DNA of 64,000 nt from Plumapathes pennacea. Its lineage: Eukaryota > Cnidaria > Anthozoa > Antipatharia > Myriopathidae. A program made the position numbers and the translations under genes. Below, piece by piece: positions 45,701-57,712 of this stretch. Below the pieces are notes generated by a model, which was given only the letters and a program-made list of their open reading frames with translations, made no database searches and was not told the origin of the DNA. Within the stretch, counting starts at the first letter, position 1; the number at the start of each line of letters is the position of its first letter. The stretch spans positions 12,076,440-12,140,439 of the forward strand of contig OZ038462.1 in assembly GCA_964036295.1 (NCBI GenBank), in the 5' to 3' direction.

Positions 45701-46737
45701 TAGGTGTCCATCGTAGAGGGTTCCGTTATGAGGGAGTTCATTGTATAACCCTTGGTACTGTACAGGTGGCAGCTCTTTTGCAATCACTGTATCCATTGGG
45801 TCAGTTATATGCTTCACTTGATATGGTGACCAGCTTACAGTGTACTAGTAGGAGTTGTACTATGTACAATCTTTGACCAACCTTACCACTCTGTGTATTG
45901 TACTACCACAGGCAGCCTGCTGCCCACCCTTTATAATAGCACCTTACATAATTAGCCACTGCATAATTAGCCAATGCATGGTCATTTTCTCGTACAAGAG
46001 AGTGCTCTTCTAAAGTTCCCCAAATATACCAAATTGCCTGCTGTACAGGTAGATACATATAGTTTGACACTTTACTTGTGGTTTATGGTGCCGTTATTGG
46101 CTGATTGGAGGGATTTTGGTTTTGATGTGAATTAAGCTGCAGTGACAGATCAAAATTGCACCAAACAGCCAAGAACTGTGTTGTAAATCTGGAGCAGATC
46201 CAGAGTTATGTTATGTGCGCTAAAAGGCATGTTGGCTCACAGTGTTGGTTAAAGTTTCTCAGCTTTGAAGTGGTCTTAGTTCACTTGTCAACCCCACCCC
46301 CTACCTACCCCACCACAGGGCCACTCCATTTGACTGAGTGGGCCCCAGACCCCAGGCGGGAGGCCTGAACATTTTTGGGGTTTGGCATCTCTGTAGTAAA
46401 TCACATGTAATGTGTGTACATCCACAGTAATAATTGTTTAAATAGTCCCTCACTGTTTTGTGATTTCTACAGTTAAGGTTAATGCAGTCAGAGCTGAGTG
46501 TGGAGGAAGTTATACAGCAAAGGACCTTAAAGGTATACAGCACTGGATACTATCAAAATAAATTAGACTCGTAACTGATATACAGAAAGCTTGCCAAACC
46601 TGATGGTTTCTTTTCTTTTGGGTTGGGGGGTGGAGGGTGAGGGAGAGGTGTCACTTTGATTTCTTTGTAACACTTTTTTTTGTTGATTGCAGGTTTTCAA
46701 TGAAAGGTGCTGGAAATCATTCAAACCCCCCAAGTGA
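39986..46737 (+). CDS. MIX23: MIX23 (CCDC58), mitochondrial intermembrane-space protein
   Basis: Five exons with consistent phase-0 joins: 39986-40039, 43843-43968, 44823-44969, 46473-46532 and 46693-46737, giving 143 aa (human MIX23 is 144). Reading across: CGDFSEFK, then EALKVLRLIDDKIIYKLNSS and VPTNSF, CQKLYKE, RDVAIKRCI, REKKESNPDEF, LRKEQTK, LRLMQSELSVEEVI, and VFNERCWKSFKPPK at the C-terminus, all as in the family. Cysteines lie at residues 11, 54, 75 and 135, the conserved set. The family is a small helical intermembrane-space protein; yeast Mix23 is induced by import stress and aids protein import. There is no cleavable presequence, as expected. The ATG follows AAAATCAAA. Introns 1 and 2 hold repeats. 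Confidence 0.97.
40325..40560. repeat. Direct repeat in MIX23 intron 1, copy 1
   Basis: Shares with 43560-43830 the blocks TCCAAAGAAAACTGC, TTTTGAGCACCCCC, ATAACTTGAATTTGGAAGAG and TTTATCAACATT in the same order. The copies are about 3.2 kb apart in the same orientation and diverged by substitutions plus C-tract length. Confidence 0.75.
42021..42196. mobile_element. Fold-back MITE in MIX23 intron 1
   Basis: The arms TTCATGCTTTTAGC...CATCTATCGAGTTATGGATG and inverse forms pair over about 70 bp each, including GCTGGGAGAGCAC with GTGCTCTCCCAAC. Non-coding. Confidence 0.75.
42463..42594 (+). pseudogene. LINE 3' ORF tail
   Basis: The frame LWNALPEFVKTAKSLSAFKT followed by LKTFLFTKRFS and a stop is the usual C-terminal end of several LINE families. 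It is followed after about 80 bp by a (TAT)n run at 42679-42726, likely the tail microsatellite of the insertion. Confidence 0.75.
42679..42726. repeat. (TAT)n microsatellite
   Basis: An uninterrupted TAT/TTA run of about 16 units. Confidence 0.95.
43145..43450. mobile_element. Two adjacent hairpin MITEs in MIX23 intron 1
   Basis: The first (about 43145-43245) is a palindrome around CGAGCCGTTTCGGCGAG with arms containing CAATTATTCGCC and GGATATTTACC. The second (43248-43450) has ends TTTTAGTATATACCACACAA and the inverse. Both are non-coding; their outer sequences touch. Confidence 0.7.
43560..43830. repeat. Direct repeat in MIX23 intron 1, copy 2
   Basis: Partner of 40325-40560. It has a C tract of about 22 bases where copy 1 has a short CCCCCT. 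It ends just before MIX23 exon 2. Confidence 0.75.
44190..44705 (+). mobile_element. Hairpin-ended family A, copy 5 (internally deleted)
   Basis: It has both family ends: ACAAGACTGGTTATTGCCAG at the left and AACCAATCTCCATGTGC with ACCCAGAAAAGAACAAAA at the right, only about 515 bp apart. A block near 44290 (GAGGAACTTTTGTCAC) matches copy 4. Non-coding deletion derivative in MIX23 intron 2. Confidence 0.65.
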
Positions 46738-49700
46738 CCCCCCCAGCTACAGTATTTTTGATATTTGTTTCCTCTGTAGTAAAGAATGTGTTCAACACAA
46801 TGGAGTTGACTGGTTTCTATTTGGTTGTTGGTCCCTGGTCCTTTTCCCTGTTGACAAAATGTGTAGCCACTTTTTTCTTATATCTTTTCATCCTTGGAGA
46901 ACTGGGGGCAGATAGTGGTACACAAGACTAAAAGTGGCAGAGGAGAAGGGTGAGAGGAGGAGAAAGAGATCTTTCTCCCCTTTCCTCATCCTCCGCTCCC
47001 TTTCTGCCACCTCTTGTCTTCCACCCCACGATCTGGCCCTGAGTCTCCAAGGATAATACCTTTCATGCTTTTCAAATATTTCCTGAAGCTGTTGTGTTAA
47101 TTATTACTGTAAAAACTGATTTTTCCAATTTATGTGAACAAGAAGAGACTAGTTCATGCAGTGGAATAAAGATGGGATACAAAAATCTTTGCTTATTCAG
47201 CATTTCAGTTTTTGGTTGAAGCTCAGAAATAATATCTATGAATTATTCTCCCAAAAAACAAAGAAGAAATTGCATTCATGAGTGGCATATTGAGAATATT
47301 ATTGATTTGCAGGATGCCTGTAAAATATGGAAAAGTTTGCTTTCTTTTCCTTTTCTGAAGAAATACAGTAAATTCCTATAAAAATTTTACATATTTATGT
47401 ACATCTGGCCCCAGTAGTCGCATATCCAGTAACTTATAGCTTGTCTTCTTATGAAACTGAAGTTGCTCCTGAATAGGTCATTTGATGCTGTTGCCTGTTT
47501 CAAATGAAGGCCTTACTTGTGCAAAACCTTTCTTTTGAGAATGAGTTTGATTTGCATGAAAATTAATGAACATGCTAAGGAAACTAATATTTTGTAAGAA
47601 AGGTTTTGCACTATGCCTTATTTTTGTGTCTACTGCGCTTGCACTAGTAGACACTATGCCATCGACTCATGTAAACAAATGTAATGTAGTTAACAATGGA
47701 TAAATCGGAACCAATCAAAATGAAGACTATTTCGATCGGATCCACCATCGGTCCATTGGAAATAAGAGCTTTCGCGTCAGAGCACGACGACTGAATGATG
47801 ATCGACTCGACAAAAGCGATGCGTTCTGATCGTCGAAACACAGGCAGCCCACAAGGTGTTACTAAGTCACGCCTGATCGGTCAAGGTCTGATGACGTCAC
47901 GGCCGATTGGTTAATGAGGATTTGTATGGGGAGATTTTCAAATCACATTTTATGATTGAAAATAAAACAATCTTACTCCTAAAATTCGTCAGATAACATT
48001 ACGAGTCCTTATTTACCGTTTAAGATGACTTTCGAGGCGATTTGGCACCGATTTAGTGATTATTTTTTTGTGGTGATTGTGTATGTACTAAAAATGTTAC
48101 CCTTGAAAAAACATGTGTTGGTCGTCATCTTAATAGGGTTAATGAATATGAATACCACTCGGAAACAAGATACGCTGCTCAAAATGGATTTTAGCGCTTC
48201 GGAGGGTAAAACAGGCAAGATTTTGTGCAATGTAGAATATATCATGCCAATTTTGCTTTGATTTGGGAGGAATTTCGGCAGCTTTGAGTTTGCAGAGTAA
48301 TTATTTTGACTCGCTCTGTTCAGCCGAATTAAATATGCATGTTACGCATGATTGAGTGCATGAGTGCAGGGTTGTGATTCCTGTGGTGAGCAATATGATC
48401 CTGTCTCCTTGTGTGACGAGCCAAATAACGGCTGCGAGGGAACTATATTGACCCCTGGTGGACACGTGCGTTTTTAGGTACCTATTTTAAATCTGGTCTC
48501 GAATCACAGTTTTTGAAAATATGTATGTTGAAACACTTGAATAAAAGGTTCTGGCCAGGACTATGCATCGCCCGATTTCCTGATGAACTGTGTAAAATGT
48601 GACAACAGATTGCAACAGTGCGTAACTCGGCCAGTTACTGTTTTGTGTCAATGTTTCAGTCGGCAGAGACAGTAAAATATGAAGCACCTATGAATCTTCC
48701 ATTTGATTATTATTATAAATATTTAATAAACATAGGATTTGGCCATGACGGCTGTGGGGTGAAATGTTTACAAAAACTGTCATTGGCAACTGAATAGTCA
48801 TATTTCCTAGCAGTGGTTACTGCCCCTCAAGCACCTTCATCTCCGGGAACCTATATTCCTTCGCCTCGCGATTCTCCCAGAACCTAGGTAACCCAAGTGC
48901 TTCTTTGTGCTGATCCAAGTTTTGATCTGTGAAATGCCTTCAATGTCTTGGTATCCTTCCCTCTGTTCCTGCATTTATAAGTGTGTGCGTTTGTTCTGTG
49001 CTTAAATTTTCTCAGTTTCCCCAGAAAAATAAAATGTTTTTTATAGAACGGTTCAGCGTAAACACAGATGTGATACGACATTTTGGCAGCGGGCCAGCTG
49101 ATTCGAGCTAACTGGAATACATCACAAATCATCTTGTGGTGCATGAGGCCGGTGCGGGAGCTGTTTCATTCAGTACCTATGGAAAATGCCATGAGTCATG
49201 CAAAAAATAAAAGATGAAATGCAGTAGACACATGCACCTCTCAGGTGTCTATTTACGGAGGAAGCAGGCATCTCAGAAATGGCCTCGCAATGCCAAAGCG
49301 TACTCAGTATAGTTCACTTATCAGTATAATGAATACTTTTGCCATGCCTGAAGTTCAACAGCAAAATTATCTTGTTTTGGTTTCCAAGATACCACAAAAC
49401 CCTAGTCATGAGGCCAATGGGTTATAGGCCCACTATTCTGGTAACAGAAAATTCTTCTCTCTTCAACTCTCCTCATGACCTTCACTGTTTGAGCAGTAGA
49501 GCAGACACCCGAGTGCTACAGTAATAAAAGTTTGTTCCAGCATGTATAGTGCTTACAAACATTTTTTTCATCCCAGTTATAACTCAACTTCCACCAGCTT
49601 ATGGTTGAAGACCAGAACACCCAGTAGTGAATTCTTGAAGCTGAAAGTTTGCTATGCTGTTTTCGAAAAAATGTTGGGTAATAGAAACTGGATTTTTTCC

Positions 49701-50189
49701 ACTTGTAAGTACCATATATATACAACAAAAGAGAAACCCTTGGGTACAGTGTAGTTGTATAAGCTTATAACCAGGGTTTAACAATATCAAACAAACTCTG
49801 TTTTTATGCTCCCATGTCCAAACAGTGAATATGACATTTGACTGAGAAAACTGAAACTGAAGAATTCTTCGTAGATCCACCTAGTAGCTACACCACGATG
49901 CTTCATCAACAAACTATAGAAACCTCTTCCAAGAAAAACTGAAAATCTCTGAAAGATTGTTGGAGAATAGAAAGTGAATAAATTATCTCCACAAGGAAAG
50001 TGAACTCTTTCATTCTGATGTATTTGACATAAAGGTGGAGTAGACATTTTGGGTTAATTTACATTCAACCTTGTTTAGGCCACTACTAAAACATTACCAC
50101 ATTTTATTTTCCAAAAAGAAGATGTACTTTTCCACCTGATAGAATTCTTACAGTCATGAAGCTTATCAGATTCCTTACGAAGCAGTCAG
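46738..50189. other. Intergenic stretch between MIX23 and the stefin gene
   Basis: No supported gene. It holds a repeat copy at 47838-48100 and an AT-rich background. A short stretch near 48990-49110, whose minus strand reads ARISWPAAKMSYH, has a weaker relative near 39480-39500, so it is probably an interspersed repeat. Confidence 0.5.
47838..48100 (+). repeat. Repeat 'CACAGGCAGCCCACAAGG', copy 1
   Basis: Very similar, in the same orientation, to 61118-61380, including GATGACGTCACGGCCGATTG, CATTACGAGTCCTTATTTACC and CGAGGCGATTTGGC. It serves as an uninterrupted reference for the junction at 62275. Confidence 0.85.
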
Positions 50190-53100
50190 TCAATTCCCTT
50201 GAAAATATACGAGGGCATCGCTGTCTTTCAAGTGAGACTTTATTGCTGACAGTGAAGTCTTGGAGCCCTCATGTGGCAGAGAGACAAAGACACGCAAGTG
50301 GACAAACTCGCCATCACCCACAGAAACCTGCAAGAAAAATGTTAAAATTAGACAATTTTCGTCACAGTTGAATTACTTACACAGACCCTGTACTAATTAG
50401 ACTGCATGCAAGACTTTAGATTACCTTACATAAAAGCTCTTTTCTGAGCAATCTAAAAATGCCAAGTTCTTCTGTATTGTACACATATACCAACCTTGAG
50501 AAAGTTTCAGATACAGTACAGTTATAGGAGCCAGTTGGGGGTCTGAGTAGCTTGGTAAAGCTAAAATTTAGAGCCAGCTGATTTTTGCCAAAAAAGTAAG
50601 CCATTATGACACATTTTGTAACTTGTTTTATGCCATAAATTCTATGAAACAAAAAATGTTATGATGTACCTTCGTTACAGTACAGTGAAAGCTTTGCAAT
50701 GTGAGATTGATTAGTAAGGCATGTGTGTGGAAAAGATGAGAGACTCATAAAGTGCAGGGGTGGATCCAGACAGGTTACACTGCTTTATGGAATTACTTAA
50801 ATTTAGTGCTGTGCCTCAGGAATGGGGAGGTGGTGTACCAAATCCTTTTTTTTTTCTGAGGAACCCCCAGAGGTGCACACCCTTGGTATCCACTATATAC
50901 AGTAGGTTGAAAACTTCGATCTCATGCTTACACCTAATTTTTCATGCCTCATGGCTAAAAAAATGGCTCTTACAACCTAAACTGACACTTTCGAAAAATA
51001 TGGAAACTTGAACTGATGCAAAGAGAAAAATTCTATGATTGTGAATGGAATGGAGGTTGTGTTTGACAAACTGGAACTTCGAAAATCTTTGGAAATCTTT
51101 GGATGTCTTCAGTGAGGGCACAGCTCATCTTTGAACATCCAGGCATTTCCAGAACAGAAATCTCACCACTCAAAAAAAGTTGGCAGGTACAACTCACACA
51201 TTTAGAAACCTTCCCAATTTTGCTCGGACTGGATCTGCCCTGAAGCAGAAAATTGTGAAATTGTATTTCAATCTGATGACAGAGTCTGGGATTAGTAATA
51301 CTGACAATATTGTGAACTAGCGGGACCCCCCATAAAATACAGTTGAACAGATTTCTTTCTTTTTTCCTTATTTTCTAGTCTTTCTTTTTTCCTTTTTGAA
51401 TTCCATTTTGAGCATCTCAAACGCAGTTTACAGCGTCAAAAGTACAAAGTTCTCTGTAGTGCATGTACCACTTGACTGTACTCAACTCGACGAACTGCTG
51501 ATCGATCAACATCAAAGTCTTCCCGTTTTTCGAACATGTGGCAGCATCATCAGCCTGCCATCCAGTCACCTGACAGCTCAGGAAATTCTCTCTCTAAACT
51601 CAAACAGAATTCTCACCTTAAGTGTAAGTTGTGTCCTCAGTTTGGTTGAAAGGCAATGGGATTTCTGGTTTGCTTGTGCTGGCAATTTAGTTTGAATTGA
51701 TAAGAGGAACGAGGAGGCCTGTGATGTGTTGATAATTATGACTAACAAGCGAGCATTTGTTGCGTCAGAAATCCAAACTACACAGATTATCTTATTACCG
51801 GCTTAATTTGTCCATGCATATAAGGAAAGATGAGGCCTGGGAAAGAGACTGTTACACAAACACACACACACAAGCCTGGCCAGCAGTTGCTTGGCATATT
51901 ACTATTATAGCGATATTTTAATTCACCTGCATGTCTCTGCTGGTGCAGATTAACACTGATCATTAGGATTTTTTAGTATTTTTAAAAATACAGACCTTGA
52001 TAAAATAGTTGGTCCCTGCAACTACTTGTGAAGCATACTCTATGGCTTTGAACTGTGAGAAAGATCGATTTTCTTTAGCCTCTGCCTCTTCTTTTACCTG
52101 TGGGGATAATTAAGTCTAAAAGTCAGTTTATAAACATCGGTTAGTGCAGGCTGGGCTAAAAGTTTGCATTAATGTTCATCTGTACTTGTTGAGACAGTCA
52201 AATCTCTCCTTACCTGTCTTGCAAAACCTACACCCCATCTTTTACAATCGAAGCTCTCATAGGCGACCCCAGGAATTTGAAAAAGTGGTTGTAACTAGAG
52301 CTGGTCGCTTACAAGAATGGGCTCTCACAAGCGACAACAGGCTGAAACAAAATAGAGGCTGGTCGCTTACAAGAGCTTTTAGCATAAAGGAAGCCGCTTG
52401 GATGCTCCAGCCAAACTCAATTAAGGTCTTATCAAATGAACCATTAGCAAAATATGTCATATTATTACATTATAAATGCCATCAAGTAGTGTTTGATTTC
52501 AGTAGTAGACTAATAAAGACAAGTTAGGCCTTTTGAGTGGTTGCTTATGAGAGCTTAATACAAAGGTAAAGACCAGTTGGTAATTCCAAAAAGTGGTCGC
52601 ACTTGCTTATGGGAGCAGTCGCTTACGAGAGCTTTTATTTACAAAGTTTGAGTGACAATTCAAATGGACTTTCACAGGCTGTGTTTTCACTATGACACTT
52701 TACACTGGTGTAACGCGAAAATTCCGGAAGTTCTAATGAAAACACCTAGGATGTAACTCGCGTAAATTTTCATTAGTGTAAATTGCAAAGTGTTTTCACC
52801 GGGATTTTAGGGTTATAATTACCGGAAATCGAGCAAAAATACACGACCTGAAAAGATGGTGTAACGCGGTGTGTACTTAAGCGTAGCCAATTGTAGTGCT
52901 CCATTTTCTGCCAAGCTGTCAAATACTGTACACACCCAACTTTAACAAAATCAAGACGTCTTTCTCAGCGCCACAAAGCAACAGCCACTCGCTTTTCTAC
53001 AGTTATTGCCTGGCGTAAAATCATGTCTTGTCGCATTATGTGTGGACCAAACAGTCCACAAATGAAGTGAAATGTATTCTTGTTGACACGAAAATGTTCA

Positions 53101-54586
53101 TGCCACAAATTGTCCTCATACTGGTTAAGCAACATTTGCTCAAACCAAAATTGAGGTCTGAAACGAACCCATACCGCTTTGGCTCTTCTCCGAGGTTCAA
53201 CTTGTCTATGTACAGATCTAAATGCCCTATCTGCTGCCTCCGATTTTGCAGTAAATGCTGCCTTAATCGGTGAAATTGTCGCCTTCGTCATCGCAAGCGA
53301 GCGAGACTACGAACTGCCGCGACAAGCAACAGAATTACAAACACCGCATTCTCTTCTCCCGCCATCTTTCAAAACATGTGCTTTGTAGAAAACGGAAGTG
53401 ATGACAGATCATATGTCAACTTAACATTTCTGATTTCAGTGGTGAAAACAGTGGCACGCCTACACTAGTGTTAGTTGGTCAGCAAACAAAACCCTCGAGG
53501 AAAATTACACCAGTAAATTTCGCTAGTGAAAACACAACCACTATGCTGGTCGTAACCAAAGCTGGTCGCTTACGAGAGTGGTTGCAAGGAGAGCTTTGAC
53601 ATGTATTTAAAAAACCTCTGGGGGGATGCAGAGAGCAAACTTCATAGTACATAACCATACTCATGTTTTTTTGCGAACATAACAATTTCCTGCTTGTGCC
53701 AGATCATGAAAGAACATAAAATGTAATCCATTGTCCTATGTATTTGTTCAGTGGTAAAAGTTGCATTAGGCAATTTTGTATCAGCCAACACCTTGTTATT
53801 CTTTGGAATGATGTCATATCAATGACTTCTGTAATACGGATACCTCTGAAGCACTATACTAATTCTGGCCTCTGGTATCTGTATTAGAGAGGTATAGTTT
53901 GACTATACAATCATGTTCAAAGTTATTGGGATGGGGGGAGTTTATACCAAACATCGAAAAAATGAAAATGAAACAATAGAAGAAAGCATAAACAAAATAA
54001 AAACCAGGGCCGGGTTGTTCAAAGCCAGCTAGGTTAAGCTAACCAAATTCTTTCTCTCGCGTTTTTGGTCAACAAACTGCAGAATCTGATGACAGACTAC
54101 ATGTAGCTTAAAAGTGTTTATTAATTGCTCAAATCAGAGCGATGGAGTCGTTTTGTAAGCAAACGCTTCTATTTGTAATAGGCCTTTAAAAAATGACAAC
54201 AACGTTTAGTCTTAACCTGGGGTTAGCCTAACCTGGCTTTGAACAACCGGGCCCAGAATGAGATCGAATTCAAAACCAACAGTGATGCATGTGCTTGTTC
54301 AAGATGTCCTGTTCCAATGGCTTGTTCTGTGTGAAATGCAGCTTTGAATTTATACTAAAGTTCTGCAGTATATGGCTCATAAATTTGTTCGGATGCAAAG
54401 GTTTTTGAAAGTATTTTCCATTATCTTACAAAAAGCACAACTCTTTCTTGAGGAGCTATATCAGACAATTAAGTTCTTGGCCAATCTACGGCAAATAGAA
54501 AGTTTTATACTGACCTGATCGGCAATTACTTGTATTTCAGCAGTAGCTGCCTTTGCTCCTGTCATTCCACCAGGCATGCCCGCCAT
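50190..54586 (-). CDS. Stefin (cystatin-B-like) cysteine protease inhibitor
   Basis: Three exons: 54515-54586, 51996-52097 and 50190-50327, all GT-AG and in phase 0, giving 103 aa (human CSTB is 98). Exon 1 is MAGMPGGMTGAKAATAEIQV, with the N-terminal Gly region that enters the protease cleft. Exon 2 carries the QVVAG loop (residues 48-52) followed by TNYFIK. Exon 3 carries VHLRVFVSLPHEGSK, with the second binding loop LPHE (75-78), and ends LVYFQGN. All three contact regions of the family are present. There is no signal peptide and no cysteine, as in type-1 cystatins, which act in the cytosol on cathepsins of the papain family. Intron 1 contains transposon debris. Confidence 0.96.
51312..51910. 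repeat. Interspersed repeat (AGCGGGACCCCC family), copy 2
   Basis: Homologous to 1403-1810 in the same orientation, with the shared frame blocks DQHQSLPVFRTC and SSHLTAQ. It lies in intron 2 of the stefin gene. Confidence 0.65.
52245..53600. repeat. Repeat carrying 'CTCTCRTAAGCGACC' motifs, host of the Harbinger fragment
   Basis: GAAGCTCTCATAGGCGACCC at the left and, inverted, CTGGTCGCTTACGAGAGTGG at the right, with several further GCTGGTCGCTTACAAGAG copies between. It appears to be an older element into which the Harbinger piece was inserted. Ends are approximate. Confidence 0.5.
52677..53541 (-). mobile_element. PIF/Harbinger transposon fragment
   Basis: The ends GGCTGTGTTTTCACTA and, inverted, GGTTGTGTTTTCACTA are about 865 bp apart. 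The minus-strand frame at 52965-53291 contains HEHFRVNKNTFHFICGLFGP and QAITVEKRVAVALWR, the conserved N-terminal part of Harbinger (HARBI1-like) nucleases. The DDE catalytic part is missing, so this is an internally deleted copy. Confidence 0.8.
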
Positions 54587-55145
54587 TTCAGAAATATGAA
54601 TTTGAGGTCAGGAAGAGTTTAGAACACGACAGATTGCAAGCACTGCCGAAAAACTGAAAATCTTATGACGATCACGGGGTTAACTGAAAAACCTGGCCTT
54701 TTCCGGTGAAAGTGTGTTGCAACTTCGTTCCCAGGGCCTTCCATGCGAATCCTGTCGCGATGTTTTTATAGGGTAACAGTTAAACAGGACGCGTGATCCA
54801 GTTCAACACAACAAATCAACTGTTTATATTCAAGTACGAGGTGTTTTTGCACATGGCACTAGAGTCATGCGCACGAACATAAGGTGAAGTAATACGGGCA
54901 ACATTTTCTTGCAACTTGTGCAACAAAGTCAGGCGATTTGGGGGGGGGGGGGGGGGTGGATTGGGTGGCTAGCCACCCCCCCCTCTGAATTGGCAAAAAA
55001 AGGAATTTATGGTGTTTTGAAATAAGATATAAAAAAAATCAATCTGGACATGTGTCTCAATATATGTAATTTTGTTTCTATTTAAGCCAGTGATGAAAAT
55101 ACACTATTTGATAGTTCTCTTACGTGAGTCGGTCAATTCAGCAGT

Positions 55146-55352
55146 ATGGGAAGCACGGAGGCAGAGATACCGTTTTCTTGTGTTCGGAGGGTTCATACTT
55201 TGCTCCGCAGCACAATGACCACCGGACGACTGTCAGATTTGGCTGTCATTGCCATGCATGCACACACAATTTCCATCAACAGAAGGCAGGTTTGCGAGAA
55301 ATTTATGGCACTGCACCCCAGAAGGATGTCACCTTCACTTTTGGCCGATTAA
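55146..55352 (+). pseudogene. hAT transposase C-terminal (dimerisation) fragment
   Basis: The frame reads VRRVHTLLRSTMTTGRLSDL, AVIAMHAHTISINRRQVCEK, then FMALHPRRM and a stop soon after. LRSTM..GRLSDLA...MH.H...I marks the end of hAT-type transposases, where the dimer contact sits. Nothing upstream continues the gene; it is a fragment or a last exon. Confidence 0.65.
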
Positions 55353-55671
55353 CACTAAGGCAGTGTGAACCAACTACTTCTTTCTTGTTTTAGACCATAT
55401 TGACTTATCGTTAAGAGAATTCAAAAGTTTTCTGATACATTAATAACATTGTTTAATCTATAAACGGATTTATTCTGCCTAAATCCCGTTTTTCCACGCG
55501 ATTATACAATCTATACTTACTACATACCTATAATTTATATGGCAGTAATCAAATTGTGCTTATTGTGCGTAAAAAACTAACAGGGTATATCGTGTTTGAA
55601 AATTAGACTCTTAACTGTGCTCCAAAGTGATCTCAAAACGCAGGAAATGCCAGACTCTAGATTTCAAAATT

Positions 55672-56560
55672 TCCCCGGGGGGGGGGGGGGGGGGGGGATG
55701 CCCCCGGATCCCCCTAACGGCTCGCGCCTCCGGCGCTCGAACACCAACACCAATTATATATTACGTTATAGGCTATTGCTAATCTGAATATGGCATTGCA
55801 AGAACTGTACACTTCGTGTTTGGCCAATAAACTTGCACCTCCCCACCAAACAAAAAGTTTGTACAAAAAGCGAGGCAACGCGGAATGGCGGAATATACCC
55901 CCAAACACTAAAACGCGGAGGGGAATGTGAATAATCATATAAAAGAAAGAGGAGAATAGGAAGAAAAACTACAAGTTTATTAACTTTTTTGTTCAATAGG
56001 TTATTTACAAGGCATGGATAAAGAATATCTGAGCTGGGTAATAGGCAAGTTTATTTTTTGCTGTATTTCTCTTCTTATTGTCTTCTTTCTTTTATTCAAT
56101 TTTTCTCATTCCACGTTTTAGTGTTTGGGGGTATCACACCCCGCGTTTTAGTGTTTGGGGGTACCACACTCCGGGGATTTGTCAGGCCCTGTGCCCCGGG
56201 GGCGGGGAATTTGTGCAGCAAACGTGTTGCCCGGGGGTGGGGGCGGGGAATGGTTGATCGTAAAAATCCAAGATGGCCACCAAAAAAAGAGCTCGTCCAA
56301 ATCAGTCCGCACTTCTACCGACTAGTGCATTTGCAGAAACAAAAACCATATCATTAAAGTGAAGAGGTGAAACTCAAAATGGACGTCATCATTTCGACAA
56401 CCGATCGCAAAAGCGGCCAGATTCCCGTTTCTTTTGTCCGGGGGGCGGGGAATTTTTAATCTCTGGTGGTCCGGGGACGGGGAACTTGTAGTCCCACGAA
56501 CTTTTTTTTACAAATCCCCCGGGTTCGGCCGGGGATGGCAACAGCTGGAATTGATCGATG
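55672..56560. repeat. G-rich repeat cluster (GTTTTAGTGTTTGGGGGTA, GGGGCGGGGAA units)
   Basis: It contains a G run of about 21, then inverted and direct copies of CGTTTTAGTGTTTGGGGGTA (about 55900 inverted, 56118 and 56140 direct). Four GGGGCGGGGAA-type blocks follow at 56200-56520. No coding frame is supported. Confidence 0.6.
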
Positions 56561-56639
56561 CATTAGCCGGGGGACTGCTGAATGGGTGCTATCGTTCCGG
56601 TCTCCATTGGAAACAAACAAACAAAAAACAAACAAACAA

Positions 56640-57000
56640 AAACAAAAACAAAAAAAACACGTCTATTAGGTATGACACTAGACGAGAAACTCAGCTGGGC
56701 ACCGCATATGCAGGAGTTGAGAAAGAGCTTTGTTAAGAATTTAGACTTACTCAAACGATCTAGATTCTTACCAAGAGACACTTTGATATCTTTCTATTTA
56801 AAGTTATTTTACCGTTAGTTATGGTTTAGTAATGTGGGGTGGAAGTTGTAACAAGAATGTTCTACTTAATTTCTTGAGACTACATTGTAGGGCAGCCAAG
56901 ACTATTTTCAATCTTCCTAAGGACATGCACTCCGCAGAAGTGCTCAAATTTGCTAAGTGGACCTCTCTTTTTTATCATTATAAATTAGCTAAAGTTTAAG
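56640..57000 (+). pseudogene. LINE reverse transcriptase 3' part
   Basis: LGMTLDEKLSWAPHMQELRK and KNLDLLKRSRFLPRDTLISF read in one frame. After a shift near 56815 the sequence continues GGSCNKNVLLNFLRLHCRAA, KTIFNLPKDMHSAEVLKFAK and WTSLFYHYKLAKV. This is the region after the RT catalytic domain in LINEs. The frameshift marks it as dead. Confidence 0.8.
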
Positions 57001-57204
57001 TTCTCGATAAAGGTTCGCGCGTTCCGCAAAAATATTCCTATTTAAGATATATACACGTACAATATGTCGTTGCAAAGGCCTGGGACTGAAGAATGCAGAT
57101 AGTCTAGTATTACATTTTTAAGGTCGCCCACTCCACTTCATGGAAGGTGACCTTTATGGGATTGAGTTGTCCCCCATTCACTCTGCTACGGTGGCCCACA
57201 ACTG

Positions 57205-57388
57205 TCACGGCAAAAGAAAACAGCTCACGGCAAAACAAAACAGCTCACGGCAATAGCAAATAGCTCACGGCAAAACAAAACAGCTCACGGCAATAGCAAA
57301 TAGCTCACGGCAAAACAAAACAGCTCACGGCAATAGCAAATAGCTCACGGCAAAACAAAACAGCTCACGGCAAGAGCAAATAGCTCTT
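57205..57388. repeat. Tandem repeat, 20-bp units in a 40-bp higher-order pattern
   Basis: AGCTCACGGCAAAACAAAAC alternates with AGCTCACGGCAATAGCAAAT about four times, with a leading variant and a final variant (GCAAGAGC). The alternation is regular. Confidence 0.95.
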
Positions 57389-57712
57389 TATTTACTCTGC
57401 GTCCACAATGGAAATCCATATAAAGATGTGTTCTTTTGTGTTCTATCCAAATTTGGGCATTCCAAATTTGTGACGAACGGGTTTAACTCGTCGAAGGTAG
57501 TTTCTTCTGATTTATCATGGTATCAAGCATTTGAAGCACTATGATTACGAAAGCATGCCGCAATTGAGCGAGAATGTTCGGACGAACGAAGATGATGAAA
57601 CTACACGGCTATTATGCCGTGATCATGAAATGCAGCCATTGTGTCGCTCTTTTGTAAACGGAAACCAGTCGGTGAACGAGGGTGCTTCTACAAGCTGTAA
57701 CGCATATCGAGA

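Noticed and set aside
53028..53388. Plus-strand ORFs over the Harbinger fragment
   Set aside because: Antisense to the recognisable transposase frame.
55672..55700. Long G run as a possible assembly gap or vector artefact
   Set aside because: Similar runs bound several mobile copies with target duplications, so homopolymer ends are biological here, though run length may be inaccurate.
57205..57388. CRISPR-like regular repeats
   Set aside because: Alternating 20-bp units without unique spacers, in a eukaryotic genome; a simple tandem repeat.
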